From Echinarachnius parma (taxonomy: Eukaryota > Echinodermata > Echinoidea > Clypeasteroida > Echinarachniidae), in contig JBAMJV010009762.1 of NCBI GenBank assembly GCA_037951105.1, forward strand, positions 1 to 64,000: 64,000 bases of DNA, read 5' to 3'. Position 1 is the first letter of the stretch, and the number at the start of each line of letters is the position of its first letter. Under the pieces are notes generated by a model, which was not told the DNA's origin, did not search any database, and was given only the letters and a program-made list of their open reading frames with translations. Made by a program: the position numbers and the translations under genes. Positions 48,720-59,360 of the stretch are shown one piece after another.

Positions 48720-50300
48720 GTGGTTGCTAGATAAAGTGTGGTTGCTAGGCAACGTACTGATCTCCATGGACAACTAAGTAGTCTTCATATGTTGCACCAT
48801 CAAGTTTAATCAAGAATCTACTTTGACTAATGTAGGCTTATGCAGCAAAAAATGTGCCCAGGAATGGTAAAATAACCCTTGAAATGTATGTTAGATGTGT
48901 GGTTGTTAGGTAAAATAGTGTTGCTAGGCAACGTGACGGTATCCATGAGAAACTTAAGTATTGCAAATGTGTTTAACCAATGTTAACCGAGTACTCAAAG
49001 TAATACAGGCCTATAAATCAGAACATTTATGAGGAAGGGTACAAAAATGCTCAAAATATGTAATATATGTGACTCTCTTTCCTCAAACCCACAAAAAGTC
49101 GCCAGATATGTTTGTGTGCTATGAGCCAAAATGTGTGAATCATGGTAAAAAATGAAAATTTTGAACTTTACTTTTCCTGAGAGTATAATCTTTCATCTGT
49201 CGACTGTCAAAATATGGAGTCTTAAAACAAAGCCAAAGTTGAGTTATAAGCAGTTTTCTAGACCATGTTTTTCGGAGTGACTCATGTTTTGATCAAAAAT
49301 CTATTTGCAGAACGCTGCAAGACAATAGCCCTTCGGTCAGCTCACAGCTCTACGACCGGCCGTACTATGGCCCAGATTCGCACGTGATCGTTGAACGCGG
49401 CCTGTGATTGGCTAATCGCGACACATACCGGTTCCAGGTCAAAGTTTAGCTTTCATTAGATCCTGTTTCATGCAAACGGGTTGGTTTGTTTATTCATACT
49501 TCTATGTTCATGCATTAAGCTCCCTTGTACTTCACCTTCACAAGGGATACAATGAAAGTTCCTTCGCACTGCGCGCCTGAGTGATCCTAATCTTTAGAGG
49601 CTGTTTTCTCCTTATTCCGTTAAACTAGACTTGCTCACTCTCCGACATTTAATCGCTTTTTTGAATAGGTTATGCTGCTCCAAATTTGTTAAGGTATATA
49701 TCATACTAAAGCTTAGAGTACACTCTTTCAAAATATGTAAAAAAAGTCCAAACTCATTCTGGTCAAGTTTTTGTGGGTTTGACGGGACTGAGTCACATAT
49801 GTGGTTGCTAGGTAAAAGTCGTTGCTAGGCAACACATTTGCCTCCATGGATAATCAAATTTATTCACTTAGCTTTGCACAATCAACGCTACTAATGTTAT
49901 GTCTTGTCCATTTATAATTTCAAAAAATAAACATATATATTTATAAATCTTAAGTTTACAAGTTATATTGTCTTAATCGACTGGATGTATTCTAACTGTA
50001 CACAATTGCACAGCAAAATGGCATTTTCATGAAAATGGTGGTTTGGTTTGGCATATACTAACAAACACCTGTATCAGATAATATTGTTGAAATGCTTATT
50101 TTTCTTGAAATTTATCACTTTAGAATCAATATAAAGTCCATCAAAGTGAAATTAATGGCTCAGAGAATTTTATATTCAGTTCTGAAAAGAAAATCACCTT
50201 GAAAAAAGAAAACGGCAAGCATATATGCAAGGTAAAATTGGTTGCTAGGGAAAATTATGTTGCTAGGCAGCACAATTTGATTAATATTTACTTACAGATT
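48720..50300. repeat. Dispersed GTTGCTAGGCAAC palindromes (RFX X-box-like)
   Basis: GTTGCTAGGCAAC occurs exactly at 48741, 48920 and 49821, and with one change at 50259. Each is preceded by GTTGCTAG-TAAA and mostly followed by a CCATG-containing stretch, so a unit of about 70 bp is repeated at irregular spacing. Related perfect X-boxes lie in the terminal repeats of the same element (32433-32446, 50463-50476) and at 32828-32841. Confidence 0.6.
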
Positions 50301-50617
50301 ATGTCAGACTGTCTGGAATGATTTTGTCATTTCATTAATAGTGTTTAAATCATTGGAAACATACATTTATTTTTTTTTAATATTAACTAATTGGTAAGTA
50401 ACTAAATTTTCTAAATTTCAGTTGCATTTCATGTGAAAAGGGGCATGTGTCACATAATTGGCGTTGCCATGGTTACGAGCAAATATTTTGTTGGGGGGTT
50501 AGCATTTCTCGGAAGCTGGGTTCATGACCTTTCCTCTGATACCAACTTTTACGTGCCCGTCTGGGGGTGTAGCCAAATCCTAAAATAAGGCTCTTTTTGG
50601 ACTTGGCTCATGGACTA

Positions 50618-51395
50618 ATATGGAAGCATACCAAAACGAGGTCCCATGGTGAGTGTACCGGAAACTTTTAAGAAATGACACTACTAAAATCGTGACATAA
50701 TACCCAAACATAGCTGTTAAAACTCAAAATTCTAAAACAAAAATGAATGCCTTAAATTGTAGGATTTATTTCGGACTACACAACATCTATTGTATCCAAA
50801 CCAGACTTGAACTAGTCACATTACCTTTTGGATGTATAGACGTTTACATCTTCTTTATTGTATTTCTAAATCCAAAGCGGGCCTTACATTGGATAGTAAC
50901 AATTCACGTTGATTTTAAATAAATTCTTTTAAAATAAGAACATTTTAATCTCACCGTTTGCGGATTCCGAAACAGGAACCGAAAATGTAGAAAATCATAA
51001 ACTGGAGACGGCTGACTAAACGTGCACACAGTCCGAACAGAATCGCATATACTGCGAGTGGGCTTTACCGAAAGACGCAGTTATTATTACCACTATTTTA
51101 TCAGTGGCGTAGCGTGGTAGGACATGATTGGGGTAGGGGGGGGGGGATGCGCGAATGATTTCGAGGAAAACCTTATGTTTTTCTTTATTAAAACAACACA
51201 TTTCCCCACTATGTTTTGTATTGTTTTTGATAAATTATTTAGAGGCATAAGCCCCCCCCCCCCCCCCCCCCCCCACTAAGGGAGCGTAACCGAAACAAAA
51301 ACGTATTACCACTATTTGATCAGTGGCATAGTGTGGTAGAACATGATTGGCCAGGGTGGAGGGCACGCCAAATAAGTTGGGGAACACCTGGGGGG
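50618..51395. repeat. Dispersed repeat S, copy 2
   Basis: Matches 1260-1985 starting ATATGGAAGCATACC, directly after the end of the TAGTCC element. It carries hAT-like MITE pieces at 51102-51290 and from 51318. Confidence 0.8.
51102..51290. mobile_element. hAT-like MITE (CAGTGGCGTAGC)
   Basis: CAGTGGCGTAGCGTGGTAGG at 51102, a G tract, a TTATGTTTTTCTTTATT core and a long C tract, as in 1756-1950. The right terminus is degraded. Confidence 0.6.
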
Positions 51396-51721
51396 TGTTT
51401 CACAAAGATCCTAAGTTGATCTTAGCACTAAGATGGTCTTAAATATTATGGAAAGCCACTAGTGTCTTGAAAAAGTTGTGTAAAAGTTATGTTGAAATGC
51501 ATAAAATGTTGATTCAAATCATATATCAAAAAGATTCATGATCTTCACATAAAATTCATGACATTTCTTTGATAATTAGAAAATATATATGATTTGAATC
51601 AACATTTTATGCATTTCAACATAACTTTTACAAAACTGTTTCAAGACACTAATGGCTTTCCATAATATTTAAGACCATCTTAGTGCTAAGATCAACTTAG
51701 GATCTCTGTGAAACACCCCCC
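51390..51721. mobile_element. MITE family C, near-perfect palindrome, nested in a hAT-like MITE
   Basis: GGGGGTGTTTCACAAAGATC at the left and its mirror GATCTCTGTGAAACACCCCC at the right, with long internal mirror stretches such as TGATTCAAATCATATA. It splits a CAGTGGCATAG-type hAT MITE between AACACCT and GATGTATTTCG, which are adjacent in the copy at 8956-9121. Confidence 0.85.
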
Positions 51722-52256
51722 TGATGTATTTCGTTATTTATACATACATTCCCCCTCATGTTTGTAATTGTTTTGGATAAATGATTCCCAAATTGGTATA
51801 TGATAAACGTCTCAAGTATCACTTTGGGGGAAAACGTAAAGTTGATGGATCACTTTAATAGACTATTTATGTTCCATGTTGCTGCCTCTCTTGTAATTCA
51901 CAAATCTGTTATGTAATTTAGTACTGCTGCTGCATTATTCTTAGTGGAACCATTTCCCAAAAACTATTTATTGATATTTGAGCTATTTGTTATTCGATTT
52001 TGACTGTTGATCTAATTAAGTGGCTTATGTCTGGCTTTACTTCTGTATGGCTTTCAAATACCTTAGTCGCATCACTCTGCACCTTCTATCATTGGACTTA
52101 GACACAACGGAAAGCCGTCAGTTTCTTTAAATCAATGTAAGTATATATTTTAACAATACGTGCTACTGTAGATAATAAATACCAAGAATGTTGAACTCTG
52201 GGATAATTGTGAAACGACTAGCAGGCTGTGCTATTATTGCAGGTTCTTCTTTATAC
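51722..52256. other. No gene recognised
   Basis: It begins with the rest of the split hAT-like MITE (to about 51790), then AT-rich DNA without frames or repeat ends. Confidence 0.45.
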
Positions 52257-52692
52257 CCCCGTCACACTATCTACGTTCTCGCGCCGCTCCTAATCCCCAT
52301 TCATAAATTTGGCAGTGGGAGGCGAAGCATTGTCCGAACGATGATTAAATGACGAATGAATGGGAGGATTATCGCACATAGTTGAAAGGATAGCCTCTCA
52401 TGCATGGACATACAATGGCTCCCTAAACAAAAGAGTAGAACGCCAACGACTCACGACCTCTTTCGACATGTCCAAAGCGGTCGTGAGTAGGACGTGGGTC
52501 TTGCCGACCTAGTCTTTTGTTCAGCGAGTTATTGTCTGGTGCATTCATGGAAGGACATCTATTGACACATGTGAGATAATCTTCCCATTCAGATCCTCAT
52601 TGGACAAAAGACATTTTGCAGATACATTCCAGTGATTGTGATCTGCTATTGTCTAGAACGTGGCTAGAGCGTGGCTGTAGTGTGACGGCACA
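52257..52692. mobile_element. MITE with CCGTCACACTA ends
   Basis: CCCGTCACACTATCTACGTTCT at the left is mirrored by AGAACGTGGCTAGAG and GTAGTGTGACGG at the right. About 435 bp, non-coding. Confidence 0.6.
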
Positions 52693-52784
52693 GTGACCAA
52701 CTGTAACATTCTACCTGTTGTGAGTATTCTCTGATGTATGTTGGTAATTCGTTGGTAAACAATGTTGATGTTCGGAATACACAT

Positions 52785-52912
52785 TTCAATTTTATTTCAT
52801 TTTTCATTTCATTACAATAAATTTAATTTCAATTCATTTCAATTAATTGTAATTCATTTAATTTCCCTTCAATTAAATTCATTTGATTTGATTAATTTCA
52901 TTTCACATAAAC
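52785..52912. repeat. ATTTC/AATT low-complexity tract
   Basis: TTTCATTTC and AATTCATTT words alternate for about 125 bp. Confidence 0.7.
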
Positions 52913-53099
52913 ATGCACTGTATGCTTCCATACAATAGCTTAGTCAGTGTCTTTTTGGTTCTATTAATTGATGTGCTTTTCTGACCTAGCAACTGCTATT
53001 GAAATGAAAGTGTGTGAGTTGGTATCGTATTCAAATGTTTTTTTGGAACCAATAAATGCTCAATTACTCAATTTCAAAGCAGTTTTTATCCAAATCTTT

Positions 53100-53460
53100 A
53101 CATTAAACATTTAGATATAGAGGGCGCTTCAAGAAATAATTGTTTTGTAAGTTAAAGTAAAATGAGTGCACAATTTGAAAGAAAACACAATTATAAGGTA
53201 ACAATTCACTTTATTTGATCAAAATCGCTTCAGAAAAAGCTGAAATATATAACAAATGAAATATTAATAAATTCGGGGGACCAATCTTTATTCAATAATC
53301 GGATAATTGTACGAAATATTAAAACATGCTACACGTTATTTATTTAATATACAAAAATTTGTCTCTCTTTTGAATGATTATGTTAACCAAACATCACATT
53401 CACATTTGTTGATACAAAATTTGTCGAAACTTGAGATGTCTGGAGGGCGCCCTATTGTGT
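53100..53460. mobile_element. TTAA MITE family A, diverged
   Basis: ATAGAGGGCGCTTCAAG, then ACTTTATTTGATCAAAATCG and CAGAAAAAGCTGAAATAT, ending GGAGGGCGCCCTATTGTG. This is the order seen in 33121-33656. Confidence 0.55.
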
Positions 53461-53463
53461 TAA

Positions 53464-53720
53464 AAGGATTTTGTTACTTTGTTGACATGTGCAAAAATTG
53501 ATGAATAGTTGATAAAATGTGTACTGTTGAGATATGATATGTCCACTGAGTAATGTGTGAAAAATTCAGGTTAAATGAATACTATATGGGTAATAAATTA
53601 GCGAAAATGCAAAGTGATATTTGCTATCTCATTACAATATGCACACATATATAACTTTCTAGTGGATCATTAACAATTAGAACACTTCAATGGTAAATAG
53701 TGATTTAACAATTTTGACAA
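53464..53720. mobile_element. TTAA MITE family B, right end lost
   Basis: After TTAA (53460-53463): AGGATTTTGTTACTTTGTTGACATGTG, then ATATGTCCACTGAGTAATGTG and GCGAAAATGCAAAGTGATAT. Confidence 0.55.
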
Positions 53721-53826
53721 TCTCTCATTTTTCTAACGACAAGTCTCATCCTTCGAGTTTGTGTCAGTTGTATAGAGTTCCTGACTAGCTGCACGATCAT
53801 TGAACAGAGTTTCTGGTTTCTGGTTG

Positions 53827-55176
53827 AGGTTCACCTCAAGGTCAATGACAAAATGGACTGTCTTGACTATGTATTTTGTGCCTATATTTGGTACAACATG
53901 CATGTTAAAGGGGTAGTTTAGTTTTGGTAGAGAGGGCGCTGCACATCACAATTTTGTTGTGAGGTAATGAAAAACTGAGTGTCCAATTTGAGAGAACATG
54001 CAATTTTAATGGCAGAATAAATTTTATCTGGTCAAAATCGACCCAGAAACGGCTGAAATATCAATAAATATATCTGATCTTATAATTATTTGGCGCCCAA
54101 ATAATTAGATGATTTTTTGAAAAAAATTAAAAAATGCTTTCGCTTTTTCAAAAATTTTCAAAAGCGTGTTTTAAATAGTTGTTGATGATCTTGCTATTTA
54201 ATCATTATATTAATAAAACATAGCATGCATAATTTTGTATGAAAAACGGTTGAAACAAATGCCTTATAAAAAAGCGCCCTCTTGTGTTTTAATGGCTCTT
54301 TTTGAATGATAACAGGCTTTTTACTTATTCGTTTGTAATTTTGTATACCTTTCGAGCATGGTGGAGTTATAACTATAAGTTTATAATGTTACTGTGCAGG
54401 TTTTGGCTACTAAAGTTCAGCCTTACCAAAACTAAACTACCCCTTTAAAGGATGGTGAATAGAGATGGTGGACATCAGCGGAGTGTGTACACCATACTAA
54501 ATATGTAATGTCAAAAGTTTGCGTATAAAACATTTTAGGCGACAAATAACAGTAACCAAAAAGCACCATTTAAGGGATCGATCTAGAAACATTGTCAAAA
54601 TCTTCAAAACTTACTTGGAACCTAAGTGGTTCTCAAATATTTGTATATACCAATATAGTATGGAACAGCATTCGGCTGCATGACATTAATTTACTATTGA
54701 ATGTTTACACGTGACTTATGAAAGGGTAGATGAAACGGTTTAGAATTGATTTGATGAGGTTTTAGCATGATTTTTTAGAAGACTCTTTTAAAGACAACGG
54801 ATTATAATAATCTACAGCATTTGTATGCATTTGTTTGGTCTAATTGGCTTGGATGATCCGAAACTAACACAGTATCCTAGCAAATGTTAGAATGAGATTA
54901 GTAGGTAAATGTAAAAAACTATTGTCCTTAATATAGAGATGGAACAAAAGAAGACCAATTAATCATCATTTGATATCATCACACAACGATATGCCAATAG
55001 CTTGCCAGTCTTAGTCTACATCACTAGCCTCTTTGCTAGATTGTTCATTGATCACAAACGGCATGCACAAACAAAAACACATTTCCCTTGACTTTGCTTG
55101 ACTAGGCATAGGGGTGGTTATGGAAAGAGGTTCTTTACATCTTTTGCTTGTCTGATATGTTCCTTCTGGGATGTAT
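53827..55176. repeat. Duplicated block, copy B, left part
   Basis: Nearly identical to 33042-34387, with only scattered single-base differences. It stops at the TAT where the palindromic transposon enters. Confidence 0.9.
53909..54444. mobile_element. TTAA MITE family A in copy B
   Basis: Same element and same TTAA borders as 33121-33656, carried along by the duplication. Confidence 0.85.
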
Positions 55177-56506
55177 TAGTCTAGTGGGTAGAAGGGGTGT
55201 TCGTGCACCCCGATGAGACAAATTTTAATCTATGTTACTTTATGTAAAAAAATGTGTAGAAAACGATTAGCTATGTTAACAGCGCCAAAAAGTGTCCCAC
55301 GTATGATTTTTATGCAAATTTATGCAAATTATGGTAGCCATTTTGGTTTTAGACTAGTATTCATATTTTGATCATTTTCAAAGATATTTTTTTAAAGAAA
55401 GAGTCCAGACTAATGTTTTGAAGGTCAGAGAACACGATTTTATAATTAAAAATCTGATCAGATGGGTGTATGACATCATAATATGCAAATTAGGGGCAAA
55501 ATTTGCATAAAATCAATATTTTCTGCATAAATAGGCGTCTATTTCATATTGCAACTTATGAAAACAATGAATGAACAATTTCTTTTGTCTATACAAATTA
55601 AGTTCAATATATCTTCATACAAAATAAACCTTAAAAACTTTACTGCAAAACTTAAATATGCAAATTTATGCAAATTAGAATCATTGGTACAATTTACATA
55701 TATTTTATGAGTTGCTTTCTTTTTAATCAAATACGGCACATAACTACCCACTTGAAGTTTCTAAACATATGTATGGAAGGTCAATGAGTGTCATTGAATG
55801 GTGTATGAAGATAATTGAAGACTATGTGACGTCACAATATGCAAATTAGTGGCAAAATTTGCATAACAATAAAGATATTCTGCATGAATCGGGTGATATT
55901 CCCGTGTTTGAGCCATGCAAACATTAACTAAACAATGTTTGAAGGCATAAATAGAGACTTATAAAATATCTTCATACAAACCAAACTTCAAAAAAATAAC
56001 TACGAAACATAAATATGCAAATGTATGCATATTAGCCCCACAGTACATAATCCTTGTATTTTAGAAGCTACTTGTTTTTTTTGTTTTTTTATCAAATACG
56101 GCACATAACTGTCCACTTGAAGTACATGTATCTTATGAGTGTCATTGAATAATGTCTGAAGAAAATAATGTTATGGTGTTATTTTATGCAAACTTGGGGC
56201 ATACTTCTTATAAGATCAGTTTAATATATCATATTTTGCAATACTTTATAACTAATGAAGATAATTTCTTACAATGCATATGTTAATGCAGATATAAGTA
56301 GACATAGCAAAATATACAGACCTATACAAATGTTTTGAGGATCAGAAAGAGGGATTGAATGACCTTTAAAGTTATTTTATAACATTTTGTCATGTGCAAA
56401 GCAAGGAAATATTATTGATGAGTATAACTGCATTAATGTGACATGTAATCCCATCATGGTTCTATTAAATAAGGACTTCTTCATTCACATTATTCATTCG
56501 TCATCT

Positions 56507-57941
56507 TCATTTCCTAAGAAATCCTTCCACGGTGAGTGTCCATCCCTGTCCTTCACTGTACGGCTCAGGTTTCTCCACGATGGGCACATGGGCTCTCTTA
56601 TAGAGCGCTGCACGGTGGTTGACTCGTTGACTGTGTGGCTGTAGAGCTGAGTGACGGGGTGGGAGGCGGGCCAGGTCCACTTTCGATTTGGAGGTTAGCT
56701 TTTTGTCCTCACCGACCATCTTCCGAAGCAGCTTTACACGGGCTTGGTCAACTGATGACTCGCGAGCCTGGCCATACATCAGACAGGTGAACTCCTCCAA
56801 CTGCTGCACTGTCTTGAGGGTTACGTTCCAGTTAGTACCGAGCTCCCTGAAGGGTTGATGGAACTTTGGAAATTTCTGTAGCTTTTTTAGGGGACCCACT
56901 TTCCCCTTTCCTTTGAAGGCACTCGTGCAATCTTCTCCGGTAAAGACGTGAAAGCCAAGGAGTGTAGTGGCACAGTAGTCCTCACCGAACGATTTTGCGA
57001 GCTCAGTCACGTTGATGAGTCGGCGATGCTTCCCAGATCCTGTATCAAGGTACACATTCAGGTTGATTGAGTGTGCATGATGGAGAAGTATGACGAAGAT
57101 ATCCGTGTCTGGGGTCCTGACAACGGCATCCTTGTATCCGAGAGAGGCGGCGTAATGGAGGTACACCACTACCCGTGTATCTGTCTCTTCCTGGTTGCTG
57201 TAGATAGTCGGGATCTCTTGCACTTCAACCTATAAAAAGAAAATGCAAGGTAAGTATCAGTGACACAGAATAGTTACAATATACTAACATAATAATATTA
57301 CAGACAATATTTATCAGATAATTGAACAAAAATGTAGGTAATGCAATACATTACGTTACTTTGTTTATGGAAGCGTTTTTACTTAAATACTACCGAAACT
57401 ACAACTTACATTGTTGTTCGATGAAATGAATTGATGGCCTCTACCCTCCACGATTAGGACAGCCATATCAGCCCTCGACAGTCTTGAAACCGCTTCGTGA
57501 CTACTCCAAACTTTCAGCAGAAGCTGACAAAGCTGTTTTTTGTTGTCATCATTCACCAAGAAGGTTTTGAAGTTGTACGGCTTCCTGGTAGCTGGGCCAG
57601 CTAGAATGATCTTCTCAGAGCTGCCACGGCACAATCTCTCCTGGGCTTTGATGGATTTCGGGTGCACGGTAACTATCTGTTGAGAACAGGAAATGCTTCT
57701 TGGCTACCATCTGACTGAGGACCTGCAGACATATCTCACCCCATGTTGGAGGTAGGTTGTCAAGAACATGAAGCAGCGCCATGCCGTCTTGAATGAACAG
57801 AGCACCATCTGGATACGGTAGAACTGCAGATGGTTTCTTCTCAAAGACCAACAAGGCTGTTCTTCTACACAACCTTTTGGAAGACACCACCCCAGAAGTT
57901 CTACCGTATCCAGATGGTGCTCTGTTCATTAAAGACGGCAT
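56507..57941 (-). pseudogene. Nuclease-like protein, C-terminal half, left arm copy
   Basis: Minus strand. Upstream exon (to 57410): LPYPDGALFIQDGMALLHVL, HPKSIKAQERLCRGSSEK, FKTFLVNDDNKKQLCQLLL. Intron 57230-57409 with GTAAGT and TAG borders, phase 0. Downstream exon: QEETDTRVVVYLHYAASLG, DAVVRTPDTDIFVILLHHA, INVTELAKSFGEDYCATT, HVFTGEDCTSAFKGKGKV, FTCLMYGQARESSVDQARVK. The E-x-T-D, DAV---DTD and G-D/GKGK order resembles XPG-I/FEN nucleases (EAEA, DAV-TEDSD, LLGSDY-GIG). One frame change near 57660 is shared with the right arm. The acidic end is lost by deletion, so the frame ends early. The N-terminal half is absent. Nuclease activity is inference only. Confidence 0.7.
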
Positions 57942-59360
57942 GGCGCTGCTTCATGTTCTTGACAACCTACCTCCAACATGGGGTGAGATATGTCTGCAGG
58001 TCCTCAGTCAGATGGTAGCCAAGAAGCATTTCCTGTTCTCAACAGATAGTTACCGTGCACCCGAAATCCATCAAAGCCCAGGAGAGATTGTGCCGTGGCA
58101 GCTCTGAGAAGATCATTCTAGCTGGCCCAGCTACCAGGAAGCCGTACAACTTCAAAACCTTCTTGGTGAATGATGACAACAAAAAACAGCTTTGTCAGCT
58201 TCTGCTGAAAGTTTGGAGTAGTCACGAAGCGGTTTCAAGACTGTCGAGGGCTGATATGGCTGTCCTAATCGTGGAGGGTAGAGGCCATCAATTCATTTCA
58301 TCGAACAACAATGTAAGTTGTAGTTTCGGTAGTATTTAAGTAAAAACGCTTCCATAAACAAAGTAACGTAATGTATTGCATTACCTACATTTTTGTTCAA
58401 TTATCTGATAAATATTGTCTGTAATATTATTATGTTAGTATATTGTAACTATTCTGTGTCACTGATACTTACCTTGCATTTTCTTTTTATAGGTTGAAGT
58501 GCAAGAGATCCCGACTATCTACAGCAACCAGGAAGAGACAGATACACGGGTAGTGGTGTACCTCCATTACGCCGCCTCTCTGGGATACAAGGATGCCGTT
58601 GTCAGGACCCCAGACACGGATATCTTCGTCATACTTCTCCATCATGCACACTCAACCAACCTGAATGTGTACCTTGATACAGGATCTGAGAAGTATCGCC
58701 GACTCATCAACGTGACTGAGCTCGCAAAATCGTTCGGTGAAGACTACTGTGCCACACTCCTTGGCTGTCACGTCTTTACCGGAGAAGATTGCACGAGTGC
58801 CTGAATTCAAAGGAAAGGGGAAAGTGGGTCCCCTAAAAAAGCTACAGAAATGTCCAAAGTTCCACCAACCCTTCAGGGAGCTCGGTACTAACTGGAACGT
58901 AACCCTCAAGACAGTGCAGCAGTTGGAGGAGTTCACCTGTCTGATGTATGGGCAGGCTCGCGAGTCATCAGTTGACCAAGCCCGTGTAAAGCTGCTTCGG
59001 AAGATGGTCGGTGAGGACAAAAAGCTAACCTCCAAATCGAAAGTGGACCTGGCCCGCCTCCCACCCTGTCACTCAGCTCTACAGCCACACATTCAACGAG
59101 TCAACCACCGTGCAGCGCTCTATAAGAGAGCCCATGTGCCCATCGTGGAGAAACCTGAGCTGTACAGTGAAGGACAGGGATGGACACTCACTGTGGAAGT
59201 ATTACTAGAACCAGTCTGGTCATGTTGCCCTGTCCTTCCGCCGTCATTGGTTGACTTGTTAGGCACAGACTCAGATGATGAAGTGGACAGCGATGACAGC
59301 GGAGATGGAGATGACGATCTAGACTTTCAAGATTTCTTAGGAAATGAAGATGACGAATGA
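57793..59360 (+). pseudogene. Nuclease-like protein, C-terminal half, right arm copy
   Basis: Mirror of the left-arm copy: exon 57793-58312, intron 58313-58492 (GTAAGT to TAG, 180 bp), exon 58493-59360. It keeps the full C-terminus, WSCCPVLPPSLVDLLGTDSD followed by a strongly acidic tail and TGA. It differs from the left arm by a 5-base insertion next to GAGTGCC near 58800, which breaks the frame between EDCTSA and FKGKGKV; the shared frame change near 58055 is also present. Thus each arm keeps a part that the other has lost. Likely not translated as a whole protein. The 5' half of the gene does not occur in this element. Confidence 0.7.

Larger units (their letters stand above)
32301..50617. 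mobile_element. 18.3-kb composite element with TAGTCC inverted ends
   Basis: The left end TAGTCCATGAGCCGAGGCC and the right end (inverted) TAGTCCATGAGCCAAGTCC belong to imperfect inverted repeats of about 170 bp sharing GACGGGCACG, TTGGTATCAGAGGA and CTCGTAACCATGGCAACGCC. Flanks: CTTGGT then ATA on the left, ATA then TGGAAGC on the right; repeat S copy 1 has CTTGGT-ATA-TGGAAGC uninterrupted. So a 3-bp ATA duplication brackets it. Inside lie the LINE/nuclease block, the 36614-40085 element, the DIRS-like element and a tRNA-like gene, all probably later arrivals. No own transposase is seen. The alternative is two separate inverted copies of a repeat, though the shared flank argues against that. 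Confidence 0.6.
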
